Origin: an uncultured Lachnospiraceae bacterium
GTDB taxonomy: Bacteria > Bacillota > Clostridia > Lachnospirales > Lachnospiraceae
DNA: 19,164 nucleotides
Reading direction: 5' to 3'
NCBI GenBank assembly: GCA_946549155.1
Contig: CAMNQN010000036.1
Span: forward strand, 1-19,164
A model generated the notes under the pieces. It did not search any database, was not told the origin of the DNA, and was given only the letters and a program-made list of their open reading frames with translations. Of the stretch, positions 1 to 6,715 are shown piece by piece. Made by a program: the position numbers and the translations under genes. Positions within the stretch are counted from its first letter, which is position 1. Every line of letters begins with the position of its first letter.

Positions 1-155
1 AGAAGGATAAAATAATGTGCTGTTGGTGGCGATCAGAATTCGCCGTTCAACATTAAAAAACAACATCTAAAAATTATGTAGAGTTTAAATCGTGGGAGAG
101 CTTTCATTTAACAGGTTCTTCCCATATCCTTTACATAATAAAATACTTTTCATAA

Positions 156-1007
156 GACGAAACACGGATACAGGTGACCGGTGAGCCGGATCAGAAGGGT
201 TCCACCCAGAACTGGATGTGGGTATATCTTACGGACGAGTACAGCGGTTCCCCACAGATGGCATTCTTTGATTATGAGAGAACCCGGGCTGGATACCATC
301 CGGTGAAGTTCCTGGACGGCTGTTATCATGGATACCTGACCTGCGATGGTTATCAGGCATACCACGGACTGGACGCTTCCATCACCGTGACCGGATGCTT
401 TACCCATGCAAGACGCCGTTTTGATGCAGCTCTCACGGCACTGAAAAAGGATTTCACAAAGGAGCAGCTGAAGGAGACCGTCGCATATCAGGCAATGGCA
501 CGGATCGGGATCCTGTACAAAATCGAGGAACTGATCAGAAACAAAACACCGGAAGAACGGTATGAGGAACGCCAGAAACAGTCCCGGCCCGTTGTGGACG
601 CACTATTTGAATGGCTGCATTCGATGGAAGATTCTGTGGACAGGTCTTCCCTTATTGGTGATGCCATTTTATACACACTGAACCAGGAAGCGTATCTGCG
701 CCGTTATCTGGAGGACGGGCACGTGAGCATTGACAACAACAGCGCGGAGCGCGCGATCAAGAATTTCGCGGTGGGACGCCGGAACTGGCTCTTTGCCAGA
801 AGTATCCGGGGAGCGGATGCCAGTGCCGTTGTTTACAGCATTACAGAGACGGCACTGCTGAACGGCCTGAAACCCTATGTATACCTGACATATGTACTGG
901 ATCAGCTAAGGCAGATGGGACCTTTTCCGAAGCCGGAGGAGTTGGACCGCCTGCTTCCATGGTCGGAGGATCTGCCGGATGGATTCAGGACAAAAAATCA
1001 AGAATAA
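156..1007 (+). pseudogene. IS66 family transposase (TnpC), 5'-truncated
   Basis: This is the catalytic half of an IS66-type DDE transposase. The frame opens right after a TAA at 153-155 with DETRIQV, the point where the IS66 catalytic domain normally begins with its first acidic residue. The second acidic residue lies in the CDGYQAYHG block and the E in NNSAERAIKNF. The IS66 C-terminal helical tail follows and ends normally before a terminator. The N-terminal leucine-zipper, helix-turn-helix and zinc-binding portion (roughly 200 residues in the family) is missing, and the 155 bases upstream show nothing IS66-like. The GTG at 174 lies inside the conserved core and has no good ribosome binding site, so it is not a genuine start. 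No tnpA or tnpB is seen. I read it as a dead remnant whose catalytic residues happen to survive. Confidence 0.88.
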
Positions 1008-1011
1008 ATTA

Positions 1012-1040
1012 AGCCACCTGATCAACAGGTGGCTCTTTTT
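1012..1040 (+). terminator. Intrinsic terminator of the IS66 transposase
   Basis: A perfect 9-bp stem, AGCCACCTG (1012-1020) with CAGGTGGCT (1026-1034), has an ATCAA loop and is followed by CTTTTT. It starts 4 nt after the transposase stop. It would insulate the ATPase operon from transcription entering from the left. Confidence 0.85.
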
Positions 1041-1056
1041 CAAAAATCAAGGTACG

Positions 1057-1113
1057 GATAATTACCTACTTACGTTTTTATATTTTTCAATAAACAGATA
1101 ATTACCTACTTAC
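1057..1113 (+). repeat. Duplicated IS66 right-end sequence (17-bp direct repeat)
   Basis: GATAATTACCTACTTAC occurs at 1057-1073 and again, identically, at 1097-1113, offset by 40 bp. Both copies end in TTAC-3', the complement of the 5'-GTAA that begins IS66 termini. One copy is presumably the end of the adjacent element. The other could come from a second insertion, or the repeats could be transposase-binding sites. Confidence 0.7.
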
Positions 1114-1131
1114 AAAATAAGTACAATCCGA

Positions 1132-1210
1132 GAAAATAAAAACGAAAAAGCTGTTGATAATTTCTTGTGAATAGGATATAATAAGACTGCTGGAAAATAA
1201 AAACGAAAAA
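1132..1210 (+). repeat. 18-bp direct repeat bracketing the ATPase promoter (operator candidate)
   Basis: GAAAATAAAAACGAAAAA is present at 1132-1149 and identically at 1193-1210. The first copy ends 4 nt before the -35 box; the second covers roughly the first 20 transcribed bases. Identical sites on both sides of a promoter suggest binding of a repressor, possibly with looping. The A-rich composition also allows a simple curved-DNA explanation. The second copy additionally forms a 7-bp hairpin with CGTTTTT at 1213-1219. Confidence 0.5.
1154..1182 (+). promoter_or_regulatory. Sigma-A type promoter for the ATPase/RloB-like operon
   Basis: The -35 box TTGATA (1154-1159) and a perfect -10 TATAAT (1177-1182) are separated by 17 bp. 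Transcription would start near 1189, about 50 nt upstream of the ATPase start codon. A near-consensus promoter implies strong expression unless it is repressed. Confidence 0.8.
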
Positions 1211-1239
1211 ACCGTTTTTAGAATGGGGGGAGGGAAGAC

Positions 1240-2391
1240 ATGAAAATACTTCGTATTACAGCACAGGGACTTCCGTTGTTCAAGGAAAATCTGGACGTCT
1301 GTTTTTACACACAGCAGCGTGTAAGTGAAGACGATAAGGATAGACTGTATAATCTGGTTGACAACTACTATCTTCATTCGGCCTGCGCATTTATTGGTAT
1401 CAACGCATCCGGAAAAACCTCTGTGCTGAAGGTCATTAACCTGGCATTGAGCATTATTAAGAATGAGCCTGTCAATCATGTGGAATCTAAAAGCATTCTT
1501 GGAACGACAGAGAAAGCTACGATATGCACTTACTTTTATGATAAACGTAAATATGTTTGCTGCTTGGAAACAGTGATTACGTCAAAGAAAGCGAAGACGG
1601 GAGAGTATGTGTATTCGATCCTGTCTGAAAGATTGTGGGAGAAACCGATTGCCAGCGTGAAATCAAAAAAGTATTTGACAGATTTTGCTGGAATGGAGCC
1701 TACAGCATCCCGTAATGGGGATGAGGCATATCTTTCGGATGATGTCAGCTTTATTATTGCACATAACAAAAAGACCAATGATAAAGTAGAAGTGTTCAGT
1801 TTGCTTTCCTATACAAATGTAAATGTTCTGCCTTTCACGGATGATATTCCGCTGGAAGTGATTGCCTTTCTTGATCCGACAATCGAGAAGTTGTGCTTTG
1901 AACAAACAGAAGGAAAAACTTTCATCCATTTGAAATTCAGAGATGAAGATGAGATCATCTTAAATAATGCGATGGATATTGAACAGTATTTGTCTTCTGG
2001 TACAATCAAAGGAATTATTACATTCTCGATGGTAAAAGAAGTACTCAAGTCAGGTGGGTACCTTCTGGTGGATGAGATTGAAAATCATTTCAATAAAGAA
2101 ATCGTAACTACCTTAATGCGCTTCTTCATGGATAGCCGTCTCAACAAAAAGGGCGGAACTCTTATTTTTACAACGCATTATCCGGAATTGCTGGACGAAT
2201 ATGATCGAAACGATGGAATTTGCATTGTGAGGAATCGCAATGGTATCATAGTGGAAAATTTGAGCTATATTTTGAAGCGTAATGACATTAAAAAGAGCGA
2301 TGCATACCAGAGTGGCTTTTTGGAAGGAACGACCCCGGCATATGAAGCGTATATGCGCTTGAAGAAAAATCTGGCTGCTTCAATTAACTAA
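1240..2391 (+). CDS. ABC/OLD-like AAA family ATPase, candidate defence protein
   Basis: This 383-residue soluble protein belongs to the AAA_15/AAA_21 (SMC/ABC-type head) ATPases used in OLD, AbiL, PARIS and similar systems. Visible motifs are Walker A GINASGKTS at about 53-61, an ABC-signature-like LSSGTIKG at 251-258, Walker B LLVDEIE with D278/E279, and the H-loop FTTHYPE with H313. The segment between Walker A and the signature is about 190 residues, far shorter than a long coiled-coil arm, so this is a compact head domain. The ATG has a GGGGGGAGGG ribosome binding site. The partner gene starts 12 bases after the stop, indicating one operon. By analogy with the AbiL and PARIS pairs, the ATPase would sense infection and control a nuclease-like partner. 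The ATPase assignment is firm; the defence role is inference. A 43-bp copy of its 2109-2151 segment lies at 4772-4814. Confidence 0.85.
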   Translation: MKILRITAQGLPLFKENLDVCFYTQQRVSEDDKDRLYNLVDNYYLHSACAFIGINASGKTSVLKVINLALSIIKNEPVNHVESKSILGTTEKATICTYFYDKRKYVCCLETVITSKKAKTGEYVYSILSERLWEKPIASVKSKKYLTDFAGMEPTASRNGDEAYLSDDVSFIIAHNKKTNDKVEVFSLLSYTNVNVLPFTDDIPLEVIAFLDPTIEKLCFEQTEGKTFIHLKFRDEDEIILNNAMDIEQYLSSGTIKGIITFSMVKEVLKSGGYLLVDEIENHFNKEIVTTLMRFFMDSRLNKKGGTLIFTTHYPELLDEYDRNDGICIVRNRNGIIVENLSYILKRNDIKKSDAYQSGFLEGTTPAYEAYMRLKKNLAASIN

Positions 2392-2403
2392 GGAGGCGGC
2401 GGA

Positions 2404-2922
2404 ATGGAATTAGCAAAATATAAGGCGTGTATATGTGAAGGATCAGCGGAGGCAGCGATTATTGACATATTGGTTGATAATGACCTATTGATTTTTACCA
2501 GAGAAGAGATGCTGGATGAAAGCGTTATCCGATGCAGAAATGCTAAGAGATTTGAAGAGAGATACTTGCGTAAAGGTTTCACTGACCAGATTTCGGTTAT
2601 CCGTATTTTGGATTCTCGTAGAGAAGACTTTCATCTCAGTAAGGCTTATGAACATAAAATTGATGTCATCAATGTCATTACTGCTCCGGAAATAGAGATG
2701 CTGATTATCCATAATGAAGGAGTGTATGACCGTTTCAAGCGTTCAGGAAAAAAGCCGAGCGAGTTTTGCAAAACAGAACTTCGTATACATGACGTGAAAT
2801 CGTATGATTTTGTGAAAGGCTATTTTAATGATCCTCAGACTTTGGTGAAGGCGATAAAAGAATATCGCAGAACGGCAAATATCCCCAAAGGTGAATATAG
2901 TTTATCTGATTTGCTAAAATAA
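2404..2922 (+). CDS. Small RloB/TOPRIM-like protein, partner of the ATPase
   Basis: This 172-residue soluble protein follows the ATPase by 12 nt behind AGGAGGCGGCGG. Its layout resembles RloB/TOPRIM-fold proteins: an N-terminal strand ending in CEGSAEAA (E12, E16), a second strand with an acidic patch, IRILDSRRED (D70, D75), and APEIEMLIIHN around 94-103, which recalls the P-x-x-E-x-W-L-L-H segment of RloB. TOPRIM enzymes bind metal through such Glu and Asp residues, so a nuclease-type effector is plausible. The canonical DxD is not obvious, and activity cannot be claimed. Pairing with an ABC-type ATPase matches AbiL (ATPase + RloB-like) and more loosely PARIS and OLD/Gabija. No terminator follows the stop, so transcripts may continue into the next gene. 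The fold assignment is moderate and the function inferred. Confidence 0.6.
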   Translation: MELAKYKACICEGSAEAAIIDILVDNDLLIFTREEMLDESVIRCRNAKRFEERYLRKGFTDQISVIRILDSRREDFHLSKAYEHKIDVINVITAPEIEMLIIHNEGVYDRFKRSGKKPSEFCKTELRIHDVKSYDFVKGYFNDPQTLVKAIKEYRRTANIPKGEYSLSDLLK

Positions 2923-3016
2923 GATGATCGTTCTATTTGGGGAGTAAGAGGGTAAGGAGAAAAGGAAGATACAAGAGAAGTAGATTGACATTTCAGAAAA
3001 TCTTTTCCCCACCCGC

Positions 3017-3045
3017 TTGCAATGCGTAAAATTCGATGGTAGAAT
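3017..3045 (+). promoter_or_regulatory. Promoter of the PD-(D/E)XK-like gene
   Basis: TTGCAA (3017-3022) and TAGAAT (3040-3045) are spaced by 17 bp. The predicted start near 3052 leaves a leader of about 43 nt. The sequence resembles the promoters at 4829 and 6716. Confidence 0.7.
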
Positions 3046-3082
3046 TAAAATAGCAAAGAATACAAAGATGTATTGAAGGGAA

Positions 3083-3088
3083 AGGAGG
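3083..3088 (+). promoter_or_regulatory. AGGAGG ribosome binding site that decides the start
   Basis: AGGAGG directly abuts an ATG at 3089, leaving no spacer, but stands 6 nt before an in-frame GTG at 3095. The GTG is therefore the better start. Confidence 0.65.
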
Positions 3089-3094
3089 ATGCCA

Positions 3095-3979
3095 GTGGAA
3101 AACGAAAATATAACACTTTCAGACATGGACATACAGTGGCATCCCGCTTTCTGTGCGGCGGCGGAGCTGGAATTTAAGGAGAACAAGACCGAGCTTGATT
3201 TCCAGCGTGAATATAACCTGAGTAAGAAGCCATTACAGATAGATCTTCTTATAGTTGAAAAGCTGGATGATGTGAACGTTGAGAATGAGATTGGCTGGAT
3301 TTTCAGGAAGTACAATGTGATAGAATATAAATCTCCCAAAGATGGGCTGACGATTGACGATTTCTTTAAAACGTTTGCTTATGCGGAGCTATATAAAAGC
3401 CAGGGGAAAACGGTTGACCAGATTCCCATTAACCAGTTAACAGTTTCGGTAGTCAGGGAAGGAAAGCCGGAAGAATTGTTCCGGAGCCTGGAAAAATACG
3501 GATTCACGGTTGATAAGAAGTTTGAAGGAATATACTATGTATATGGACTCCATCTCCCGGCACAGATCGTTGTGACAAAGGAGCTTGATCGTAAAAAGCA
3601 CAGGAACTTAAGGGTTCTTTCAGTGGATGCGCTGGAGGAAGACGCCAGGGCGTTCATAGAGGATGCCTGTAAGCTTACCGATCAGGGCGACCTTATTAAT
3701 GTGGATGCGATCCTGCAGGTGAGCGTTTCGGCGAACTATGATCTGTATAACGAATTGAAAAGGAGGTATCCTGAGATGTGTGAAGCGATGAAAACATTAA
3801 TGAAAGATGAAATGATGGAAGCGCAGAAAAAAGGCGAAAAGAAAGGCGAAAAGAAAGGCGTATTGGAGACTCTCTTCGGTCTTGTAAAGGACGGAATCCT
3901 CTCCGTCTCAGATGCTGCAAAACGCGCTAACATGAATGTAGCAGAATTTGAGAAAGCATATAAAATGTTTTTGCTGTAG
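3095..3979 (+). CDS. PD-(D/E)XK-like protein with Rpn-type C-terminal tail, uncharacterised
   Basis: The protein has 294 residues from GTG at 3095 (296 from the less likely ATG at 3089). The N-terminal half carries a PD-(D/E)XK-like arrangement: QIDLLIVE with D50, then the strand NVIEYKSP with E77 and K79, separated by a helical/turn segment. This is the pattern of the restriction-endonuclease fold and suggests a metal-dependent nuclease. The C-terminus is charged and helical, with KKGEKKGEKKG followed by a short segment that looks like a helix-turn-helix (LSVSDAAKRANMNVAEFEKAY). Such tails are seen in Rpn/PD-(D/E)XK 'transposase' families. There is no signal peptide or membrane segment. The gene has its own promoter and a strong terminator, so it is a stand-alone cassette. 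The specific family is not recognised with certainty, and DNA cleavage is inference. Confidence 0.7.
   Translation: MENENITLSDMDIQWHPAFCAAAELEFKENKTELDFQREYNLSKKPLQIDLLIVEKLDDVNVENEIGWIFRKYNVIEYKSPKDGLTIDDFFKTFAYAELYKSQGKTVDQIPINQLTVSVVREGKPEELFRSLEKYGFTVDKKFEGIYYVYGLHLPAQIVVTKELDRKKHRNLRVLSVDALEEDARAFIEDACKLTDQGDLINVDAILQVSVSANYDLYNELKRRYPEMCEAMKTLMKDEMMEAQKKGEKKGEKKGVLETLFGLVKDGILSVSDAAKRANMNVAEFEKAYKMFLL
3830..3860 (+). repeat. In-frame 12-bp tandem repeat (KKGE units)
   Basis: AAAGGCGAAAAG is repeated about 2.6 times (3830-3841, 3842-3853, partial to 3860) and encodes the KKGE units. Because the unit is 12 bp, slippage would change tail length without shifting the frame. Confidence 0.8.
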
Positions 3980-3986
3980 AAACGAG

Positions 3987-4027
3987 GCTCCTGTGGAGAT
4001 TAAATTTTTCCACAGGGGCTTTCTTTT
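3987..4027 (+). terminator. Intrinsic terminator of the PD-(D/E)XK-like gene
   Basis: An 11-bp stem (3987-3997 with 4009-4019, one G-U pair) encloses an 11-nt loop and is followed by TTTCTTTT. It lies 7 nt after the stop codon and runs straight into the second IS66 fragment. Confidence 0.88.
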
Positions 4028-4161
4028 ATGTACTGGATCAGTTGAGGCAGATGGGACCTTTCCCGAAGCCGGAGGAGTTGGACCGCCTGCTTCCATGGTC
4101 GGAGGATCTGCTGGATGGATTCAGAACAAAAAATCAAGAATAAATTAAGCCACCTGATCAA
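4027..4161 (+). mobile_element. Second IS66 3'-end fragment
   Basis: These 135 bases match 891-1025 with 5 substitutions (about 96%). They cover the last codons of an IS66 transposase, its stop and the left arm and loop of its terminator, then break off. The upstream end is fused to the T-tract of the preceding terminator, the downstream end to the Rpn fragment. It has no coding capacity of its own. Confidence 0.9.
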
Positions 4162-4164
4162 TAA

Positions 4165-4704
4165 GCGCCTTTGCTTCTGTGGGAAGTTACTGGATTTGAA
4201 ACACAGAGGGTTGTCAGTGGTCGCGGGCTTCGTTCCATCCGTATGGATATCCACACGATAGACAATGAGGGAAAGCAATCGGACATTGAGGTTCAGCGTG
4301 CAGATCACGGGGCAGATCCAAGAAGGGCGAGGTTCCACAGTGCGGTATTAGATAGTACGATGTTAAAGCCCAAGCAGGATTTCAAGGAAATGGCGGATAG
4401 CGTGGTTATTTTCATTACAGAAAATGATTATTTTGGCGATGGTAACAGAATTATTTATGTCAACGGGGCATACAAGAATGATGATGAGCCGATTGGACGG
4501 CTGATGCATGATTTCAGGTGCGTGAGCGCTGTGGATATGTTTTATTCTGAACTGGCTGATAAGGTCAGAAAACTGAAGGAGACGAAAGGAGGTCAGGATA
4601 GAATGTGCAAGCTGATGGAAGATATGAGGAATGAAGCTAAGTTGGAGCAGGCCAAGGAGACTGCATTAAATATGAAAAAGAAGGGAGGCAAGGTAAAGAA
4701 ATAA
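4165..4704 (+). pseudogene. Rpn-family PD-(D/E)XK nuclease / putative transposase, 5'-truncated
   Basis: The reading frame opens after a TAA at 4162-4164, exactly where the IS66 fragment ends. It encodes the C-terminal part of an Rpn/PDDEXK_2 protein (recombination-promoting nuclease family). Counting from the TTG at 4171, the conserved core is SIRMDIHTID (D26) and DIEVQRAD (E40-x-Q42), followed by the family's ARFHSAVLD, VIFITEND and IIYVNG blocks and a Lys/Glu-rich tail. About 100 N-terminal residues of a protein near 300 aa are missing, and there is no ribosome binding site near the first possible start. After ITEND the usual 17-20 residue stretch before FGDG appears to be deleted in frame. 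Family membership is clear. I consider it non-functional, although the catalytic residues remain. Confidence 0.8.
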
Positions 4705-4724
4705 ACGATAGAAATATAGATGCT

Positions 4725-4769
4725 CCCTGTGGATTAAACCAGCACTATGCTGATATTTAATCCATAGGG
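4725..4769 (+). terminator. Hairpin after the Rpn fragment, T-tract lost
   Basis: A 14-bp stem (4725-4738 with 4756-4769, one G-U pair) encloses a 17-nt loop that contains a 5-bp inner stem, CAGCA/TGCTG. This looks like the Rpn gene's own terminator, but GGTACC follows instead of a T-run, and 2 nt later the ATPase-derived scrap begins. The T-tract was probably removed at that junction. Confidence 0.6.
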
Positions 4770-4771
4770 GG

Positions 4772-4814
4772 TACCCTAATGCGCTTCTTCATGGATAGCC
4801 GTCTCAATAAAAAG
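4772..4814 (+). pseudogene. 43-bp fragment of the ATPase gene
   Basis: This stretch matches 2109-2151 of the ATPase gene with only 2 mismatches in 43 bases and in the same orientation. It corresponds to the TLMRFFMDSRLNKK segment between Walker B and the H-loop. It is too short to code for anything and is best read as the stub of a second, deleted ATPase copy. Confidence 0.85.
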
Positions 4815-4828
4815 CCTTCGTGACTGAC

Positions 4829-4857
4829 TTGCTATTCCCCAATCTCTGAGGTACAAT
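4829..4857 (+). promoter_or_regulatory. Promoter of the AAA-ATPase_like gene
   Basis: TTGCTA (4829-4834) and TACAAT (4852-4857) are 17 bp apart. The -35 lies only 14 bases past the ATPase-derived fragment. The predicted start near 4864 gives a leader of about 49 nt. Confidence 0.75.
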
Positions 4858-4897
4858 AAAGCTGGAATGGCACGGGAAGCTCTGTGCCAGCCAGGAA

Positions 4898-4903
4898 AGG
4901 AGG
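4898..4903 (+). promoter_or_regulatory. AGGAGG ribosome binding site that decides the start
   Basis: AGGAGG touches the ATG at 4904 but lies 9 nt before the in-frame ATG at 4913. The latter gives the family-typical N-terminus MQGKKLPVGIDDF. Confidence 0.65.
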
Positions 4904-4912
4904 ATGAGCCGA

Positions 4913-6613
4913 ATGCAGGGAAAAAAACTGCCTGTTGGAATTGATGATTTTGGAAAGCTTCGTAAGGAAGGCTTCTGCTATATAGACAAAACGGGCCTCA
5001 TCCGTGATTTGCTGAGCAACTGGGGTGAGGTCAATCTGTTCACCCGTCCGCGGCGATTTGGTAAGACGCTCAATATGAGCATGCTGAAAAACTTCTTCGA
5101 GATCGGGGCGGATAAGAGTTTATTTGATGGGCTGGAAATCAGCAAAGAAACGTCACTGTGCGAGAAATATATGGGGAAGTTCCCTGTGATATTTATCTCA
5201 CTGAAGGATGTGGACGGACTACGGTTTGAGGATGCGAGAAAACGTTTGATAAAGAAAGTGGGAACCGAAGCAGAGCGATTCCGATTTTTGATAGATAGTG
5301 ACCGGCTGTCTGTGAATGAAAAAGAAAAATACAGAGCATTGGTAGCACTGGATAAAGGTCAGTATGTTATGGATGAAGCAATGCTTACATCCAGCCTGGA
5401 AATATTGTCTTCGCTTCTTTGCCGGCATTATGGTCAAAAAGTGATTCTCCTAATTGATGAATATGACGTTCCGCTGGATAAGGCGTTCCAGCACAGCTAT
5501 TATAACGAGATGGTATCGCTGATCCGCGGGCTGTTCGGGCAGGCGCTGAAGACCAATGAGTTTTTACAGTTTGCCGTCCTGACAGGGTGCCTGCGGGTGT
5601 CGAAGGAGAGTATTTTTACAGGGCTGAATAATTTTAAAGTACTTTCTATTACTGACACCAGATTTGATGAGTATTTTGGCTTTACGGAAGCGGAAGTACG
5701 GGAGCTTCTGGAAGGCTATGAAATGGAAGAAAAGGCCGGTATCGTAAAGGAGTGGTATGACGGATACCGTTTTGGAAATGCGGATATTTATTGCCCGTGG
5801 GATGTAATCAGTTATGTGGATCGCCTTTCAGCAGATCCTTATGCAGAACCGGAAGCCTTCTGGATTAATACCAGCGGAAACGATCTGGTGAAACGCTTTA
5901 TTGACAAGGCGGATAAGACGACCCAGAATGAGATCGAGCGTCTGATTGCGGGAGAGGCAATAGAGAAGAAGGTTCGTCTGGATCTGACGTACAATGAGCT
6001 GGATTCCAGCATCGACAATCTGTGGAGCGTACTCTTTACCACCGGCTATCTGACGAAAGAGGGCAGGTCGGTAAACGGCGTCTATAAGCTGGTGATCCCG
6101 AACCGGGAGGTGCGGGAGGTTTTCGTGCTACAGATCCAGGAGTGGTTCAAAGAGCATGTGGCAGATGATGAAGAACCGATGCGTGTATTCTGCCATGCAT
6201 TCTTAAAGGGAGAGCCGGAGGACATACAGAAACGGCTTAATATCATCCTGAACCGGATGATCAGTGTTTTGGACGCAAAGGCTCCGGATGAAAAAAAGGA
6301 AAATTTTTACCACGGCCTGCTTCTGGGATTGCTGAGAAGCGAAGTCAACTGGCTGATTATGTCTAATGCAGAGTCCGGGGATGGCTTCAGAGATATTTTG
6401 ATTGAGCCGGAAGACCCGGACACCGGGATTGTCATCGAGGTGAAATATGCGTCCAGCGTTGCAGGGCTTGAGAAAGCCTGTGAGGAAGCGCTGAGGCAGA
6501 TTCAGGAAAAGCGGTATGAAGAAAGGCTTCGCAATGACGGCAGGACAGATATATTGACCTACGGTATTGCTTTCTGCAGGAAACGCTGTAAGGTGGTATG
6601 CGGGAGACGGTGA
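4913..6613 (+). CDS. AAA-ATPase_like / PD-(D/E)XK protein (DUF1703 family)
   Basis: This 566-residue protein combines an N-terminal AAA-ATPase_like domain (PF09820 type) with a C-terminal PDDEXK_9/DUF1703 nuclease-like domain. The start is the family-typical LPVGIDDFGKLR. The P-loop is the atypical TRPRRFGKTL at 44-53 and Walker B is VILLIDEYD with D182/E183. VLTGCLRVSKESIF and the WYDGYRFG block are family hallmarks. The nuclease part shows FRDILIE (D494) and IVIEVKY (E509-x-K511), a complete PD-(D/E)XK set. Length and motifs are intact. The cellular role is not established for this abundant family of Bacteroides and Clostridia, which often occurs in many near-identical copies. Here it is a single-gene cassette with its own promoter but no evident terminator, at the right margin of the island. 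Confidence 0.88.
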   Translation: MQGKKLPVGIDDFGKLRKEGFCYIDKTGLIRDLLSNWGEVNLFTRPRRFGKTLNMSMLKNFFEIGADKSLFDGLEISKETSLCEKYMGKFPVIFISLKDVDGLRFEDARKRLIKKVGTEAERFRFLIDSDRLSVNEKEKYRALVALDKGQYVMDEAMLTSSLEILSSLLCRHYGQKVILLIDEYDVPLDKAFQHSYYNEMVSLIRGLFGQALKTNEFLQFAVLTGCLRVSKESIFTGLNNFKVLSITDTRFDEYFGFTEAEVRELLEGYEMEEKAGIVKEWYDGYRFGNADIYCPWDVISYVDRLSADPYAEPEAFWINTSGNDLVKRFIDKADKTTQNEIERLIAGEAIEKKVRLDLTYNELDSSIDNLWSVLFTTGYLTKEGRSVNGVYKLVIPNREVREVFVLQIQEWFKEHVADDEEPMRVFCHAFLKGEPEDIQKRLNIILNRMISVLDAKAPDEKKENFYHGLLLGLLRSEVNWLIMSNAESGDGFRDILIEPEDPDTGIVIEVKYASSVAGLEKACEEALRQIQEKRYEERLRNDGRTDILTYGIAFCRKRCKVVCGRR

Positions 6614-6715
6614 AAATGCATAAGACTCTGGACTTGATTTCTGAAAAAAAGTAATAGAAATCGGAATTTACAAAAAGATTGGTTGAGAAAAACAAGCTAA
6701 AAACAGAAATTCCCC

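Larger units (their letters stand above)
156..1113 (+). mobile_element. IS66-family element remnant, right end
   Basis: The truncated transposase, its terminator and the terminal sequence form the right part of an IS66 element. IS66 ends characteristically begin 5'-GTAA. The reverse complement of 1058-1073 reads GTAAGTAGGTAATTAT and fits such an end; the same sequence recurs at 1098-1113, so the outer boundary could be 1073 or 1113. No matching left end exists in the window and the left breakpoint near 155 is abrupt, so no target-site duplication can be assigned. Confidence 0.7.

Noticed and set aside
1..155. Possible IS66 left end or a gene at the left edge
   Set aside because: No IS66-like terminus and no ORF with a ribosome binding site; only a short GGCGA/TCGCC inverted repeat near 28-44, too weak to call.
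1057..1210. CRISPR-like array from the clustered 17- and 18-bp repeats
   Set aside because: There are only two copies of each repeat, with irregular spacing and no cas genes; an IS end and an operator explain them better.
2985..2990. TTGACA as a -35 box for the gene at 3095
   Set aside because: No -10-like sequence lies 15-19 bp downstream, whereas TTGCAA-17-TAGAAT at 3017 fits well.
6636..6662. GATTTCT/AGAAATC hairpin after the AAA-ATPase_like gene as a terminator
   Set aside because: The stem is A+T-rich, only 7 bp long with a 13-nt loop, and no T-run follows.
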